From CmP2 sp052084925 (lineage in GTDB: Bacteria > Actinomycetota > Actinomycetes > Actinomycetales > Micrococcaceae), in NCBI GenBank assembly GCA_052084925.1, contig JBQDEV010000010.1, positions 62,001 to 126,000 of the forward strand: 64,000 nt of DNA, read 5' to 3'. The position numbers and the translations under genes are program-made. Below are positions 7,977 to 15,500 of this stretch, in pieces (within the stretch, counting starts at the first letter, position 1; each line of letters starts with the position of its first letter). Below the pieces are notes generated by a model. The model worked only from the letters and a program-made list of their open reading frames with translations. It searched no databases and was not told the origin of the DNA.

Positions 7977-9281
7977 TCAGAATCCGGACGTCCCGATCCA
8001 CCATCCCAGTAGCTGAGCGAGGGCGGCCAGCATCACCACTACCAGGACGATGATCGCGACGCGGCCCGGGCGCGCAGCGGAGAGCCGCTCCGTCGGGGTG
8101 CGTGCTGCTCGTCGGGCCGCGGCACCCTTGAGCTGGCGGGGTGGCGTGGCCGCAGGTGCCGGGCTGGAGGCCGAGTCAACGGCCTGCGGGGCCTGCCCGT
8201 AGATCGCCGTGGCCGGGTCGCGGTCCGAACCGACAGGTTCGACCGCGGGTGCAGGCGTCGACTCGAGCGACTCCTCGTAGACCGTGGTCTTGGGGGGAGG
8301 CGCGTCGTCGAGTTCGTCCGTGGTGGGTGCTGAGGCATCCGGGAGCGCGGTGGTGGCGCCGTCCGCCGATGATTCCAGAGGCATCTCGGTCGGGACGAGC
8401 GGGAGGGTGTAGTCCAGCTGGGCATCGGTCAGTCTCTCCCGGATCACCACCAGCTGATCCAGCAGCTCCTGAGCGTCGCTCGGCCGCTGGTCCGGGTCCG
8501 GATGGGTGCACCACAGCACGACGTCGTCGAGAGATTCCGCGAGCCCCGGAGCCAGCGTCGACGGCGCCGGAACACGGGAATTGACGTGCTTGAATGCGAT
8601 CTGGACCGCCGACTGCCCGGTGAAGGGCTGGCGGCCGGTGAGCATCTCGAACATCATGATGCCCACGGCGTAGACGTCGCTACGCATATCCGCGCGCCCG
8701 CCGGAGGCCAGCTCGGGCGAGACATAGGCGACGGTGCCCATCAGGGCGGCACCGGTGCCGGTGTGGTTGGTGGCGGCCCGCGCTAAGCCGAAATCGGCGA
8801 CTTTGATATCGCCCTCGCGGGAGACGAGAACGTTCTCCGGCTTCATGTCCCGATGGACCAGCCCCGCACGGTGGGCGGCGGCGAGCCCATCGACGAGCGC
8901 CAGGAGGTAGACCAGGGTGAGATGTGGTGTCAGCGCCCGGTGCTTTCCCAGCACCGAGCGCAGGGTGACACCGGGGACATACTCCATGACCAGGTAGGCC
9001 AACCGTCCGTCGGGTCCCGACTGGATGCCCTGGTCGTAGACGTTGACCACATGCGGATGGTTCAGCGCAGCAGCTGTCTTGGCTTCACGCTCGAACTTGT
9101 CCACCAGGCTCGGGTCCTCGGCCAGGTGCGGATAGAGGACCTTCATGGCGACGTCGCGCTCCAGACGCGTATCGAGCGCCCGATAAACCGTGGACATGCC
9201 GCCGCGAGCCAAGCGCTCTGCCACGCGGTACCGATCATCGACGAGGGTGCCGATCAGCTGATCCTGGGACGTTGTGCTCAC
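7977..9281 (-). CDS. pknL: Serine/threonine protein kinase, PknL-like
   Basis: A 434-residue membrane kinase. The N-terminal Hanks-type domain is complete: the glycine loop LARGGMSTVY, VAMK lysine, catalytic loop HRDMKPENVLV (about residue 138), DFGLA, activation segment ending VSPELASGG, and MTGRQPF-type LTGRQPF. A proline/alanine/acid-rich linker follows, then one transmembrane helix at the extreme C-terminus (about 406-428). There are no extracellular PASTA domains, as in mycobacterial PknL. I chose the GTG at 9281, with TATGCT 6 bases upstream. Its location between aroG and a gene for an Rv2175c-like protein, a known PknL substrate in Mycobacterium tuberculosis, supports the PknL assignment. 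Confidence 0.9.
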   Translation of the reverse strand: MSTTSQDQLIGTLVDDRYRVAERLARGGMSTVYRALDTRLERDVAMKVLYPHLAEDPSLVDKFEREAKTAAALNHPHVVNVYDQGIQSGPDGRLAYLVMEYVPGVTLRSVLGKHRALTPHLTLVYLLALVDGLAAAHRAGLVHRDMKPENVLVSREGDIKVADFGLARAATNHTGTGAALMGTVAYVSPELASGGRADMRSDVYAVGIMMFEMLTGRQPFTGQSAVQIAFKHVNSRVPAPSTLAPGLAESLDDVVLWCTHPDPDQRPSDAQELLDQLVVIRERLTDAQLDYTLPLVPTEMPLESSADGATTALPDASAPTTDELDDAPPPKTTVYEESLESTPAPAVEPVGSDRDPATAIYGQAPQAVDSASSPAPAATPPRQLKGAAARRAARTPTERLSAARPGRVAIIVLVVVMLAALAQLLGWWIGTSGF

Positions 9282-9287
9282 CCGTCC

Positions 9288-9293
9288 AGCATA
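9288..9293 (-). promoter_or_regulatory. Candidate -10 box of a leaderless promoter for the PknL-like kinase
   Basis: The minus strand reads TATGCT followed by 6 bases and the GTG at 9281. No ribosome binding site is visible between them. Confidence 0.45.
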
Positions 9294-9327
9294 GAGGTCA
9301 ACTGTGACCACCTGGGGGAGGTCCGGA

Positions 9328-11229
9328 TCAGAACCGGCCCATGTAGCCTTTGACCTTGTTCACATAATCCTTGGTGTCCGGGTACATGCCGTTGCGCTTC
9401 ACACCGGCCGCGCCCTGGTAGTACGAGGCGATGCCGATATCCAAGGAGTCGGAGGTGCGCTGCAGGTGTCGGATGATGGCGACACCGGCCACCACATTGT
9501 CCTGGGGGTCGAGCAGGTTCAGCTCGCGGCCCACCATCTGTGATGCCCACTCACCGGACGAGGGGATGACCTGCATGATGCCGATGGCGTTGGCCGGCGA
9601 AACCGCAGCCGCATCGAAATGCGACTCCGTGAAGGCATGTGCCAGCGCCAGGCTCGGATCCACGCCCATCGAAGCCGCGGTGCTGCGTACCAGCGACTGT
9701 GCCTCGGACCGTGACGGCAACGGAGAGTTCAGCAGCTGCTGCTTGTTCCGGTTGGCATCGGAGACCACGTGATCGGGGTAGGTGTAGTGCAGGAAGGTGT
9801 TGGGGACCAGCTGCTCGCTCGAAGATCCCGAGGATGCGGTGGACATCGAGGAACCGGAATTCGACGAGGTGCTGGATGATCCCGATGAAGCGGATCCGGA
9901 GAGCTTCACGGACTGGCCCGGGTAGATCAGGGTGGAGCTGGAGAAGTCGTTGGCGTTCAGCAGGCTGGCCAGGCTGATCCCGTTGCGCGCGGCGATCCCC
10001 GAAAGGGTGTCCCCGGACTTCACGGTGTAGGACTTCGCCGACGAGGAAGAGGACGAAGTAGAGGAGGAGCTCGACGAGCTGGAGGAACCCGACGATGAGG
10101 TGGACGTCGTACTGCTGCTTGAGGACGAGGAGCTGCCGGAGAGCTTCAGGCTCTGGCCCGGGAAGATGACGCTGGTCGACTTCAGGCCATTGGCGCTGAG
10201 TAGTGTCGACAGGCTGACGTCGTTGCGCACGGCGATGGCGGAGAGGGTGTCCCCGCGCTTGACGGTGTAGCTAGACGCCGAGCCGCTCGAAGACGAGGAG
10301 CTCGACGAGCTGGATGACGACGAGGTGGACGTCGTGCTGCTGCTCGAGGAGGTGGCGCTGCCGGAGAGCTTGATCTTCTGGCCGGGGTAGATGGTGCTCG
10401 TGGCCTTCAGTCCGTTGGCCTTCAGCACGGTGGACAGGCTGACGCTATTGCGCGCCGCGATAGCCGAGAGGGTGTCTCCGGACTTCACGGTGTAGGTCTT
10501 CGCCGAGGAGGACGAAGATGAAGATGACGACGAGCTAGAGGAACTCGACGGTGAGGTGGACGTCGTGCTGCTGCTCGAGGGGGCGGCGCTGCCGGAGAGC
10601 TTGATCTTCTGGCCGGGGTAGATGGTGCTCGTGGCCTTCAGTCCGTTGGCCTTCAGCACGGTGGACAGGCTGACGCTATTGCGCGCCGCGATAGCCGAGA
10701 GGGTGTCTCCGGACTTCACGGTGTAGGTCTTCGCCGAGGAGGACGAGGATGAAGATGACGACGAGCTGGACGAGCTGGAGGTGGACTTGGCCGACGTGCT
10801 CGAGGAACCGGAGAGCTTCAGCGTGTCTCCGGGGAAGATCGTCGTGGTGGACTTCAGGTCATTCAGGCTCAGCAACCGCGACAGGGACAGGTCATTCTTG
10901 GCCGCGATGTGCGAGAGAGTGTCTCCGGACTTCACGGTGTAGGTCTTGGCGGAAGAGCCCGAGCGCGACGCAGCGACACTTGTCGACGGTGTCAGTGAGA
11001 GAGGAAGCGCAGAGACCAATCGGTCCGAAGGAATCAGATGAGCTGAGAGTTGGGCTTGGGCTGCCTGAACGGCACTCGGGGTCGCCACGCGTGGCTGGAG
11101 TGCCGTGTGGGCAGCGCCAGCGGGGGCGGGGGCTGCGGCGGCGGTCGATCCGAAAGCGATCAAGGGCACGGTGGAGGTGACCACGGCAGTGCTGAGCAAT
11201 CGAGAGACGCCGGGGGCGCGAACAGACAT
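9328..11229 (-). CDS. Secreted lytic transglycosylase with five LysM domains
   Basis: A 633-residue exported cell-wall enzyme. A signal peptide (about residues 1-38, ending in an Ala-rich stretch) is followed by five LysM peptidoglycan-binding modules, each with YTVKxGDTLSxIA and a PGQ/PGD-KLSG end, separated by serine/threonine-rich linkers. The C-terminal 130 residues form an SLT (goose-lysozyme-like) domain; the catalytic Glu is in AHAFTESHFD and the family motif in NAIGIMQVIPSSG. It should cleave glycan strands and assist wall growth or separation. Modules 2 and 3 are identical in protein and nearly so in DNA. ATG 11229 is preceded by GAGGAAC at 4-5 bases. It is inserted between the PknL-like kinase and Rv2175c-like genes. 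Confidence 0.9.
   Translation of the reverse strand: MSVRAPGVSRLLSTAVVTSTVPLIAFGSTAAAAPAPAGAAHTALQPRVATPSAVQAAQAQLSAHLIPSDRLVSALPLSLTPSTSVAASRSGSSAKTYTVKSGDTLSHIAAKNDLSLSRLLSLNDLKSTTTIFPGDTLKLSGSSSTSAKSTSSSSSSSSSSSSSSSAKTYTVKSGDTLSAIAARNSVSLSTVLKANGLKATSTIYPGQKIKLSGSAAPSSSSTTSTSPSSSSSSSSSSSSSSSAKTYTVKSGDTLSAIAARNSVSLSTVLKANGLKATSTIYPGQKIKLSGSATSSSSSTTSTSSSSSSSSSSSSSGSASSYTVKRGDTLSAIAVRNDVSLSTLLSANGLKSTSVIFPGQSLKLSGSSSSSSSSTTSTSSSGSSSSSSSSSTSSSSSSAKSYTVKSGDTLSGIAARNGISLASLLNANDFSSSTLIYPGQSVKLSGSASSGSSSTSSNSGSSMSTASSGSSSEQLVPNTFLHYTYPDHVVSDANRNKQQLLNSPLPSRSEAQSLVRSTAASMGVDPSLALAHAFTESHFDAAAVSPANAIGIMQVIPSSGEWASQMVGRELNLLDPQDNVVAGVAIIRHLQRTSDSLDIGIASYYQGAAGVKRNGMYPDTKDYVNKVKGYMGRF
10355..10776 (-). 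repeat. Tandem near-identical LysM repeat units, 231-base period
   Basis: The stretch from about 10355 to 10545 recurs at about 10586 to 10776, with only scattered differences in the serine linker. It encodes LysM modules 2 and 3 of the transglycosylase. Modules 1, 4 and 5 are clearly diverged, so this pair reflects a recent duplication or gene conversion. Confidence 0.85.
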
Positions 11230-11290
11230 GAAAGTTCCTCGTTCGACTAGGCACCCGAGCCAGGGGAGTTCTCTTGTGCTTGGTGTGACA

Positions 11291-11296
11291 AGAGTA
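11291..11296 (-). promoter_or_regulatory. Candidate -10 box for the LysM transglycosylase gene
   Basis: The minus strand reads TACTCT about 60 bases before the ATG at 11229. This would give a leader of roughly 55 bases with a GAGGAAC ribosome binding site. The -35 region is weak. Confidence 0.35.
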
Positions 11297-11522
11297 GCGT
11301 CGTGGTGTGCGTGATGAATTTGTTACCTCTGTAAACGTACACGACAGATGGGGCACAAATAAACCCCTGTGGTCACGATTTGGTAAAAACGGCGTGGCGC
11401 GGCGTGTCGTGATGTTTTAACCCACGTTCGCACCCGGCCGGGAACGGGCGTTGACCTGGTCCGATGTCTGAGCGGTGACTGGTGGGCGAGGAGCGGGCTA
11501 GGGATGTGGGTGGCCGCTGTAC

Positions 11523-11528
11523 TACCGT
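11523..11528 (+). promoter_or_regulatory. Candidate -10 box of a leaderless promoter for the Rv2175c-like gene
   Basis: TACCGT is followed by 6 bases and the GTG at 11535. No Shine-Dalgarno sequence is present. Confidence 0.4.
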
Positions 11529-11534
11529 GGTGCT

Positions 11535-11930
11535 GTGAATGATCGACAGACTGATGCCGAGCCCCGTACTTCCGCCGATGTGCCACTGGAGACACTGATC
11601 CCAGAATGGCTGACCTTTCCCGATGTTGCAGAGCGCCTCGACGTGGTGGTCACGAAGGTGCACAACATGGTCAAGGACCGGCGGCTATTGGCCGTGAAGG
11701 TCACGGATCGGCAGATCCGGTCAGTGCCGGCGGAGCTGTTCACCGAGGATGGCATCGTCGAGTCGCTGCAGGGCACCGTTGTGGTGCTTCAGGACGCCGG
11801 ATTCGACGACGAGGCAACCCTGCGTTGGTTGTTCACCGAGGACCCCTCGCTGCCGGGGCGCCCCATCGACGCACTGAAGGACGGACGCAAGACGGAGATC
11901 CGGCGTCGCGCTCAGGCTCTGGCCTGGTAG
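11535..11930 (+). CDS. Rv2175c-family DNA-binding protein
   Basis: A 131-residue protein with a winged or helix-turn-helix N-terminal half (PEWLTFPDVAERLDVVVTKVHNMVKDRRLLAV, about residues 23-54) and a C-terminal segment (WLFTEDPSLPGRPIDALKDGRKTEIRRRAQALAW) that is characteristic of the Rv2175c family. In M. tuberculosis the family member is a DNA-binding protein phosphorylated by PknL, which reduces DNA binding. Here the PknL-like kinase is two genes away, divergent, with the LysM transglycosylase between. The N-terminal tail has threonines (Thr6, Thr12) that could be phosphorylated, but that is inference. The start is GTG. It converges on the polyprenyl synthase gene with a 13-base gap. Its regulatory targets are unknown. 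Confidence 0.85.
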   Translation: MNDRQTDAEPRTSADVPLETLIPEWLTFPDVAERLDVVVTKVHNMVKDRRLLAVKVTDRQIRSVPAELFTEDGIVESLQGTVVVLQDAGFDDEATLRWLFTEDPSLPGRPIDALKDGRKTEIRRRAQALAW

Positions 11931-11943
11931 GGGTAGCTGTCGA

Positions 11944-13047
11944 TCAGGTGCTGCGTTGCAGGATGCGCTCGGTGAGCAACCGCAATCCTTGACGCACCAC
12001 GTCGGTGGCGTCCAGCTGATCCAGGGCGGTCAGGGCCTGCTCGCCGAGGTCGCGGACTTCGCCGCTGAGCGCGGTCCGGGCACCGCATGATTCAAGAAGG
12101 TCCTGAATCTCGGCGACATCGGCCTCGGAGAGATCGGAGTTGCCCAGCGCATCGGTAAGACGAGCCGCCGCGGCATCGTCCAACTGGTCGAGGGCGTGAG
12201 CGATGAGCTCGGTCCGCTTGCCCTCGCGAAGATCGTCTCCGGCGGGTTTGCCGGTGAGGTGTGGATCTCCGAAGACTCCGAGCAGATCGTCTTGGAGCTG
12301 GAAGGCGATGCCCAACGGGCGCGAGAACCGCGACAATCCCTCGAGCGTGGATTCATCGGCGCCGGCCAGCACCGCGCCGATCGCCAGTGGCCATACCACC
12401 GAGTAGTTGGCCGACTTGTACTCGACGACGGTGCGTGCCCGTGAGCGTGCTTCGGCTGGGTCCACGTCATGGACGTCCACCTCACCCAGTACGTCGAGAT
12501 ACTGGCCGACCATGACCTCGAAGCGCATGGTGTTGAAGGCGGTGCGTGCCGTTGAAGCGAACGCGGTGGCGTCGGCCGAGGACGCGAACACTTCTTCACT
12601 CAGCGCCAGGGCTAAATCCCCGGTCAGCACGGCCGAAGCGACACCGAAGTGCGCGGAATCCTGCGACCAGCCCGCCTCGCGATGCAGGGATTCGAAACGC
12701 CGATGCACGCTGGGGCTCCCGCGACGGGTGTCGGAGCGATCGACGACGTCGTCGTGGATCAACGCGGCGGCCTGGAACAGCTCGAGCGCGACGCCCGCCT
12801 CAATGATGCGCGGATCATGGGCATCACCGCCCGCGCCTTGCCAGCCCCACCAGGCCAAGAGGGCGCGGAGCCGCTTTCCGGAGCCGACCAGATCTGCGAT
12901 GGACTCGATCAGTACCACGGCGGCGGGGGAGATCTGGCGCGAACGCTCCGCATCCTCATTCAGAAGTGCCTGCATGCGGTTCTCGACGGCGGTGATGAAG
13001 TCCTGCTCGTCGGGGGCCGGGGCTGTGTCCGGGGCGGGCTGATTCAA
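11944..13047 (-). CDS. Polyprenyl diphosphate synthase (trans-isoprenyl type)
   Basis: A 367-residue head-to-tail prenyltransferase that elongates allylic diphosphates with isopentenyl diphosphate. The first aspartate-rich motif is LIHDDVVDRSDTRRG (about residues 96-110) and the second is FQLQDDLLGVFGD (about 249-261); both are intact. The position next to dinB and the Rv2175c-like gene matches idsA2 of mycobacteria. Chain length (geranylgeranyl or longer) depends on residues before the first motif and is not assigned here; menaquinone side-chain or carotenoid precursor synthesis are possible roles. The start codon is TTG at 13047, supported by GAGGAG 5-6 bases upstream. Confidence 0.88.
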   Translation of the reverse strand: MNQPAPDTAPAPDEQDFITAVENRMQALLNEDAERSRQISPAAVVLIESIADLVGSGKRLRALLAWWGWQGAGGDAHDPRIIEAGVALELFQAAALIHDDVVDRSDTRRGSPSVHRRFESLHREAGWSQDSAHFGVASAVLTGDLALALSEEVFASSADATAFASTARTAFNTMRFEVMVGQYLDVLGEVDVHDVDPAEARSRARTVVEYKSANYSVVWPLAIGAVLAGADESTLEGLSRFSRPLGIAFQLQDDLLGVFGDPHLTGKPAGDDLREGKRTELIAHALDQLDDAAAARLTDALGNSDLSEADVAEIQDLLESCGARTALSGEVRDLGEQALTALDQLDATDVVRQGLRLLTERILQRST

Positions 13048-13144
13048 CGCTGCTCCTCAGAGGTGGGGTGCTGTGTGCGGTGCCGAAGACGGGGTCGCCT
13101 GCACGCGGCTGCTCGATGGTTCCAGCCTACCCGTAGGACGGGGA

Positions 13145-13150
13145 TAGGCT
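13145..13150 (+). promoter_or_regulatory. Candidate -10 box of a leaderless promoter for dinB
   Basis: TAGGCT is followed by 7 bases and the ATG at 13158. No ribosome binding site lies between. I see no SOS-type operator here. Confidence 0.45.
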
Positions 13151-13157
13151 GGATCCC

Positions 13158-14441
13158 ATGGAACACGGTGACCGAGAGCGACGTGAAGCGGAGGCGATGA
13201 GCGCCGATCGCGACCCCGCTTGGGGAGCTGTGATTCTGCATGTCGATATGGATGCCTTCTTCTTATCGGTGGAACTGCGCGAGCGTCCCGATCTGCGAGG
13301 CGTTCCGTCCCTGGTTGCCCCCTTGGGAGGACGGTCCGTCGTACTCTCGGCCTCGTACGAGGCTCGCCGTTTCGGTGTGCGATCGGCGATGCCCCTGGCG
13401 CACGCTCAGGCGCTGTGTCCTTCGGTCGTGGTACTCGAACCGCACCACGAGAAGTACCGTGAAGCCTCTGGAATCGTAATGTCGGTCTTCGAATCGGTGA
13501 CACCTCTGGTCGAGCAGCTCAGTATCGATGAAGCCTTTCTCGACGTCTCCGGGTCCCGCCGGCGACTGGGCTCACCGCCGGTCATTGCCCGGAAGATCAA
13601 AGACGAGGTACGACGCCGTACCGGACTGCCGTGCACCGTCGGGGTTGCCGCCACGAAATCAGTGGCCAAGATCGTGTCAACCGGGTCGAAGCCGGATGGG
13701 CTGGGTGTGGTGGCCCCGCAGGAAACTCAGCGCTATCTGGCACCCCTTTCTGTGCGAGCTGTCTGGGGCGTGGGACCGAAGCTCGCAGACCGTCTCGAAG
13801 CGGGCAATATCGCCACGATCGGAGACCTCGCGCAGCAGTCTCCTGAACGGATGCAGCGCTGGATCGGCTCCGTCGGGCCCGGGCTGGTGCAATTGGCCCG
13901 CGGCATTGATCCCCGTGCGGTCGTGCCTGAGCGCACGGCGAAGTCGCACGGGGTCGAGAAGACCTTCGAGGTCGATGTGACGGACGAGGACCACCTGCAT
14001 CGCGAACTTATTGCCCTGGTCTTCGAATGTGCGCGTCGGCTGCGCGCCGACAACATGGTGGCGGGGGCGCTGAGCGTGAAAGTGCGGGATCATCATCGAG
14101 TCGTCCGGACCCGCACCCAGTCCCTGCCGCAGCCGACGGCCGCCGGGGCGATGATGAAAGTCGTTGCTGGCGAGTTGCTGAACTCGCTGATGTCGGAACG
14201 CTCGCACCCGGTTCGGTTATTGGGGGTGCGCGGCGAGCGACTGGTGGCCCGTGGTGAGGAGACCGAAGACGTACAAGATGCGCTCTTCGACGATCCCCAG
14301 AACCACTCGGGCGCTGCCGCTGTCGACTGGGAGCGGACCGACGCTGTTCTCGATGATCTACGTCAGCGGTTCCCCGACTCGATGGTCCAACCGGCGACGC
14401 TACTGCGTCGTCGCGGTCGTCCTCAGCCGGGCTCGGAGTGA
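13158..14441 (+). CDS. dinB: DNA polymerase IV (Y family)
   Basis: A 427-residue translesion polymerase. The catalytic palm motifs are HVDMDAFFLSVE (about residues 29-40) and the SIDEAFLDVSG segment (about 120-130), supplying the metal-binding acidic residues. The YEARRFGVRSAMP segment, helix-hairpin-helix region around LSVRAVWGVGPKLADRLEAG, and C-terminal little-finger domain follow in order. It bypasses damaged bases during replication. A leaderless start is likely. It is divergent from the polyprenyl synthase gene. A short hairpin at 14498-14518 may end its transcript. The DinB2 type is possible, but the length and motifs fit a standard Pol IV. Confidence 0.92.
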   Translation: MEHGDRERREAEAMSADRDPAWGAVILHVDMDAFFLSVELRERPDLRGVPSLVAPLGGRSVVLSASYEARRFGVRSAMPLAHAQALCPSVVVLEPHHEKYREASGIVMSVFESVTPLVEQLSIDEAFLDVSGSRRRLGSPPVIARKIKDEVRRRTGLPCTVGVAATKSVAKIVSTGSKPDGLGVVAPQETQRYLAPLSVRAVWGVGPKLADRLEAGNIATIGDLAQQSPERMQRWIGSVGPGLVQLARGIDPRAVVPERTAKSHGVEKTFEVDVTDEDHLHRELIALVFECARRLRADNMVAGALSVKVRDHHRVVRTRTQSLPQPTAAGAMMKVVAGELLNSLMSERSHPVRLLGVRGERLVARGEETEDVQDALFDDPQNHSGAAAVDWERTDAVLDDLRQRFPDSMVQPATLLRRRGRPQPGSE

Positions 14442-14497
14442 GTGCGTGGGCACCTCCGTTCGTCACAGTGCGTGATTTAGGCCCGTAACGCATCGCG

Positions 14498-14518
14498 TAT
14501 CTGGCGTTCTCCCAGATA
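14498..14518. terminator. Short hairpin after dinB
   Basis: TATCTGG (14498-14504) pairs with CCAGATA (14512-14518) around a 7-base loop, 57 bases after the dinB stop. There is no T tract, so termination is only a suggestion. Confidence 0.35.
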
Positions 14519-14525
14519 GCCCACG

Positions 14526-14531
14526 TAGTCT
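14526..14531 (+). promoter_or_regulatory. Candidate -10 box for the DUF3040 gene
   Basis: TAGTCT lies 48 bases before the ATG at 14579. The gene has a strong GGAGGT ribosome binding site, consistent with a leader of about 40 bases. Confidence 0.35.
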
Positions 14532-14578
14532 GTTAAGACCACAATCTGAGGTGGTCGAGTCAAGTGGAGGTGGGCACC

Positions 14579-14965
14579 ATGGCATTGTCCGAGAAAGAGC
14601 GACGTGTCCTTGAGCAGCTTGAAGAACAGCTGAACATGGAGGACCCGCATCTGGCATCTCAGATGCAGGCTACCGGCCCGGTCTCGCAGTTCTCCACGCG
14701 CAATATCGTCGTGGGCGTACTCATCGCCGTCGTCGGCATCGGTGTGTTGCTGTGGGGTGTCACGATCTCTACCTACTGGCTCGGTATCGTGGGCTTCCTC
14801 ATGATGGTCGGGGGCGTCTTCTTCGCGACCGTCCGTCCGCGGGGATTCGGGTCGTCGAAGTCCGGCAAATCGGGTAAGTCCGCACGAACGCCAGATGCTG
14901 GCGGCGGTTCCTTCATGTCAGGGCTTGAACAGAAATGGGAACAGCGGCGTCGTCAGCAGCCGTGA
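14579..14965 (+). CDS. DUF3040 membrane protein
   Basis: A 128-residue protein of the actinobacterial DUF3040 family. The N-terminal MALSEKERRVLEQLEEQL segment and MEDPHLAS are the family signature. Two transmembrane helices follow (about residues 42-61 and 65-83), then a Gly/Ser/Lys-rich tail. Function is unknown. In mycobacteria the homologue also lies just before the mraZ-led division cluster, so the position is conserved. ATG 14579 is preceded by GGAGGT at 7 bases. A strong intrinsic terminator follows at 15019-15048, so the gene is a separate transcription unit. Confidence 0.88.
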   Translation: MALSEKERRVLEQLEEQLNMEDPHLASQMQATGPVSQFSTRNIVVGVLIAVVGIGVLLWGVTISTYWLGIVGFLMMVGGVFFATVRPRGFGSSKSGKSGKSARTPDAGGGSFMSGLEQKWEQRRRQQP

Positions 14966-15018
14966 TCATCGCGTCGCGGGAAAGACTTCCTGACGCCGAC
15001 GCCCCAGCCAAAATCGCC

Positions 15019-15048
15019 GAGACTCCCGTCCAATTGGACGGGAGTCTC
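15019..15048 (+). terminator. Intrinsic terminator after the DUF3040 gene
   Basis: GAGACTCCCGTCC (15019-15031) and GGACGGGAGTCTC (15036-15048) form a perfect 13-base-pair stem with an AATT loop, followed by TTTGTT. It separates the DUF3040 gene from the dcw cluster. Confidence 0.88.
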
Positions 15049-15401
15049 TTTGTTGGTCGCAGCCACCTCTCCCGCCTTCGCCACGTCACTCCACTGGCGT
15101 CCCCCACTTCCCTCCACACCGGGCGCGATCTGACTCCATGAGGACGAGATTCCGCGGAATCTCGCCGTTTCCCCTGGAGGCGCTGAGACGCCCTCGGCCG
15201 TCAGCGCCTCCAGAACGCCCCACAACGCGAGAATCCCTCCACTTCCCTCCCACCGGCGCCCCTATGGTCTCGACTTATGTGTACTGGTGCGCTCCCTTCC
15301 CCGTGATTCGGCGGATCTGACCGCCGGCGCGCATCATGTCGCCGCGCCCTGATGTTCATCGAACACACAGGAAAAAAGTGCGTGTTGGGGTCTCTTTGTG
15401 C
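15049..15401. other. Gene-free region before mraZ with two perfect inverted repeats
   Basis: No supported gene lies between the DUF3040 terminator and the mraZ promoter. The stretch holds a 20-base perfect palindrome at 15145-15164 (CGAGATTCCGCGGAATCTCG), and ten bases later a 13-base-pair hairpin made of CTGGAGGCGCTGA (15174-15186) and TCAGCGCCTCCAG (15201-15213). Neither has a T tract. They could be a protein-binding site, part of an untranslated RNA, or extra termination signals. The short open frames here lack ribosome binding sites. Confidence 0.5.
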
Positions 15402-15429
15402 TTGACGGGGGAGGGTAGTGGGGTAAAGT
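15402..15429 (+). promoter_or_regulatory. Promoter of mraZ and the dcw cluster
   Basis: TTGACG (15402-15407), a 16-base spacer and TAAAGT (15424-15429) form the best-matched promoter in the window. The leader would be about 65 bases. MraZ repeats overlap the -10 box. Confidence 0.75.
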
Positions 15430-15456
15430 GGAGCGCAGTAGAGGACGGTGGTGAAG
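15417..15456 (+). promoter_or_regulatory. MraZ operator: four 10-base direct repeats
   Basis: Successive decamers AGTGGGGTAA, AGTGGAGCGC, AGTAGAGGAC and GGTGGTGAAG share the core NGTGGNG (the third has A for G). The first contains part of the -10 box. MraZ regulators bind tandem TGGGN/GTGG-type repeats with a 10-base period before their own gene, so autorepression of the division cluster is expected. Confidence 0.75.
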
Positions 15457-15500
15457 CAGAGGGAACTGCGGGAACCTCAAACAGACGGAGGCGGTGGGCC

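Larger units (their letters stand above)
11230..11534. other. Divergent intergenic region with possible MtrA-type sites
   Basis: This gene-free stretch of 305 bases separates the LysM transglycosylase and the Rv2175c-like gene. On the plus strand it holds GTGAT-N6-GTTAC (11311-11326) and GTCAC-N6-GTAAA (11372-11387), each one base away from the GTNAC-N6-GTNAC direct repeat described for actinobacterial MtrA. MtrA controls wall hydrolases in related bacteria, so these are plausible operators. I see no small ORF or RNA that I can support, and no c-di-AMP riboswitch core. Confidence 0.35.

Noticed and set aside
9800..10950. Frameshift or low-quality sequence in the LysM gene
   Set aside because: The long serine runs look suspicious, but the frame stays open, all five LysM modules are intact and the linkers are typical of this enzyme class.
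11230..11340. Possible c-di-AMP (ydaO-type) riboswitch before the LysM gene
   Set aside because: Such riboswitches often precede actinobacterial wall hydrolases, so I read the minus strand for the conserved GGAGACCGGGGAACC-type core. It is absent.
13121..13157. SOS operator before dinB
   Set aside because: No sequence close to the actinobacterial LexA box (GAACN4GTTC) is present in the short upstream region.
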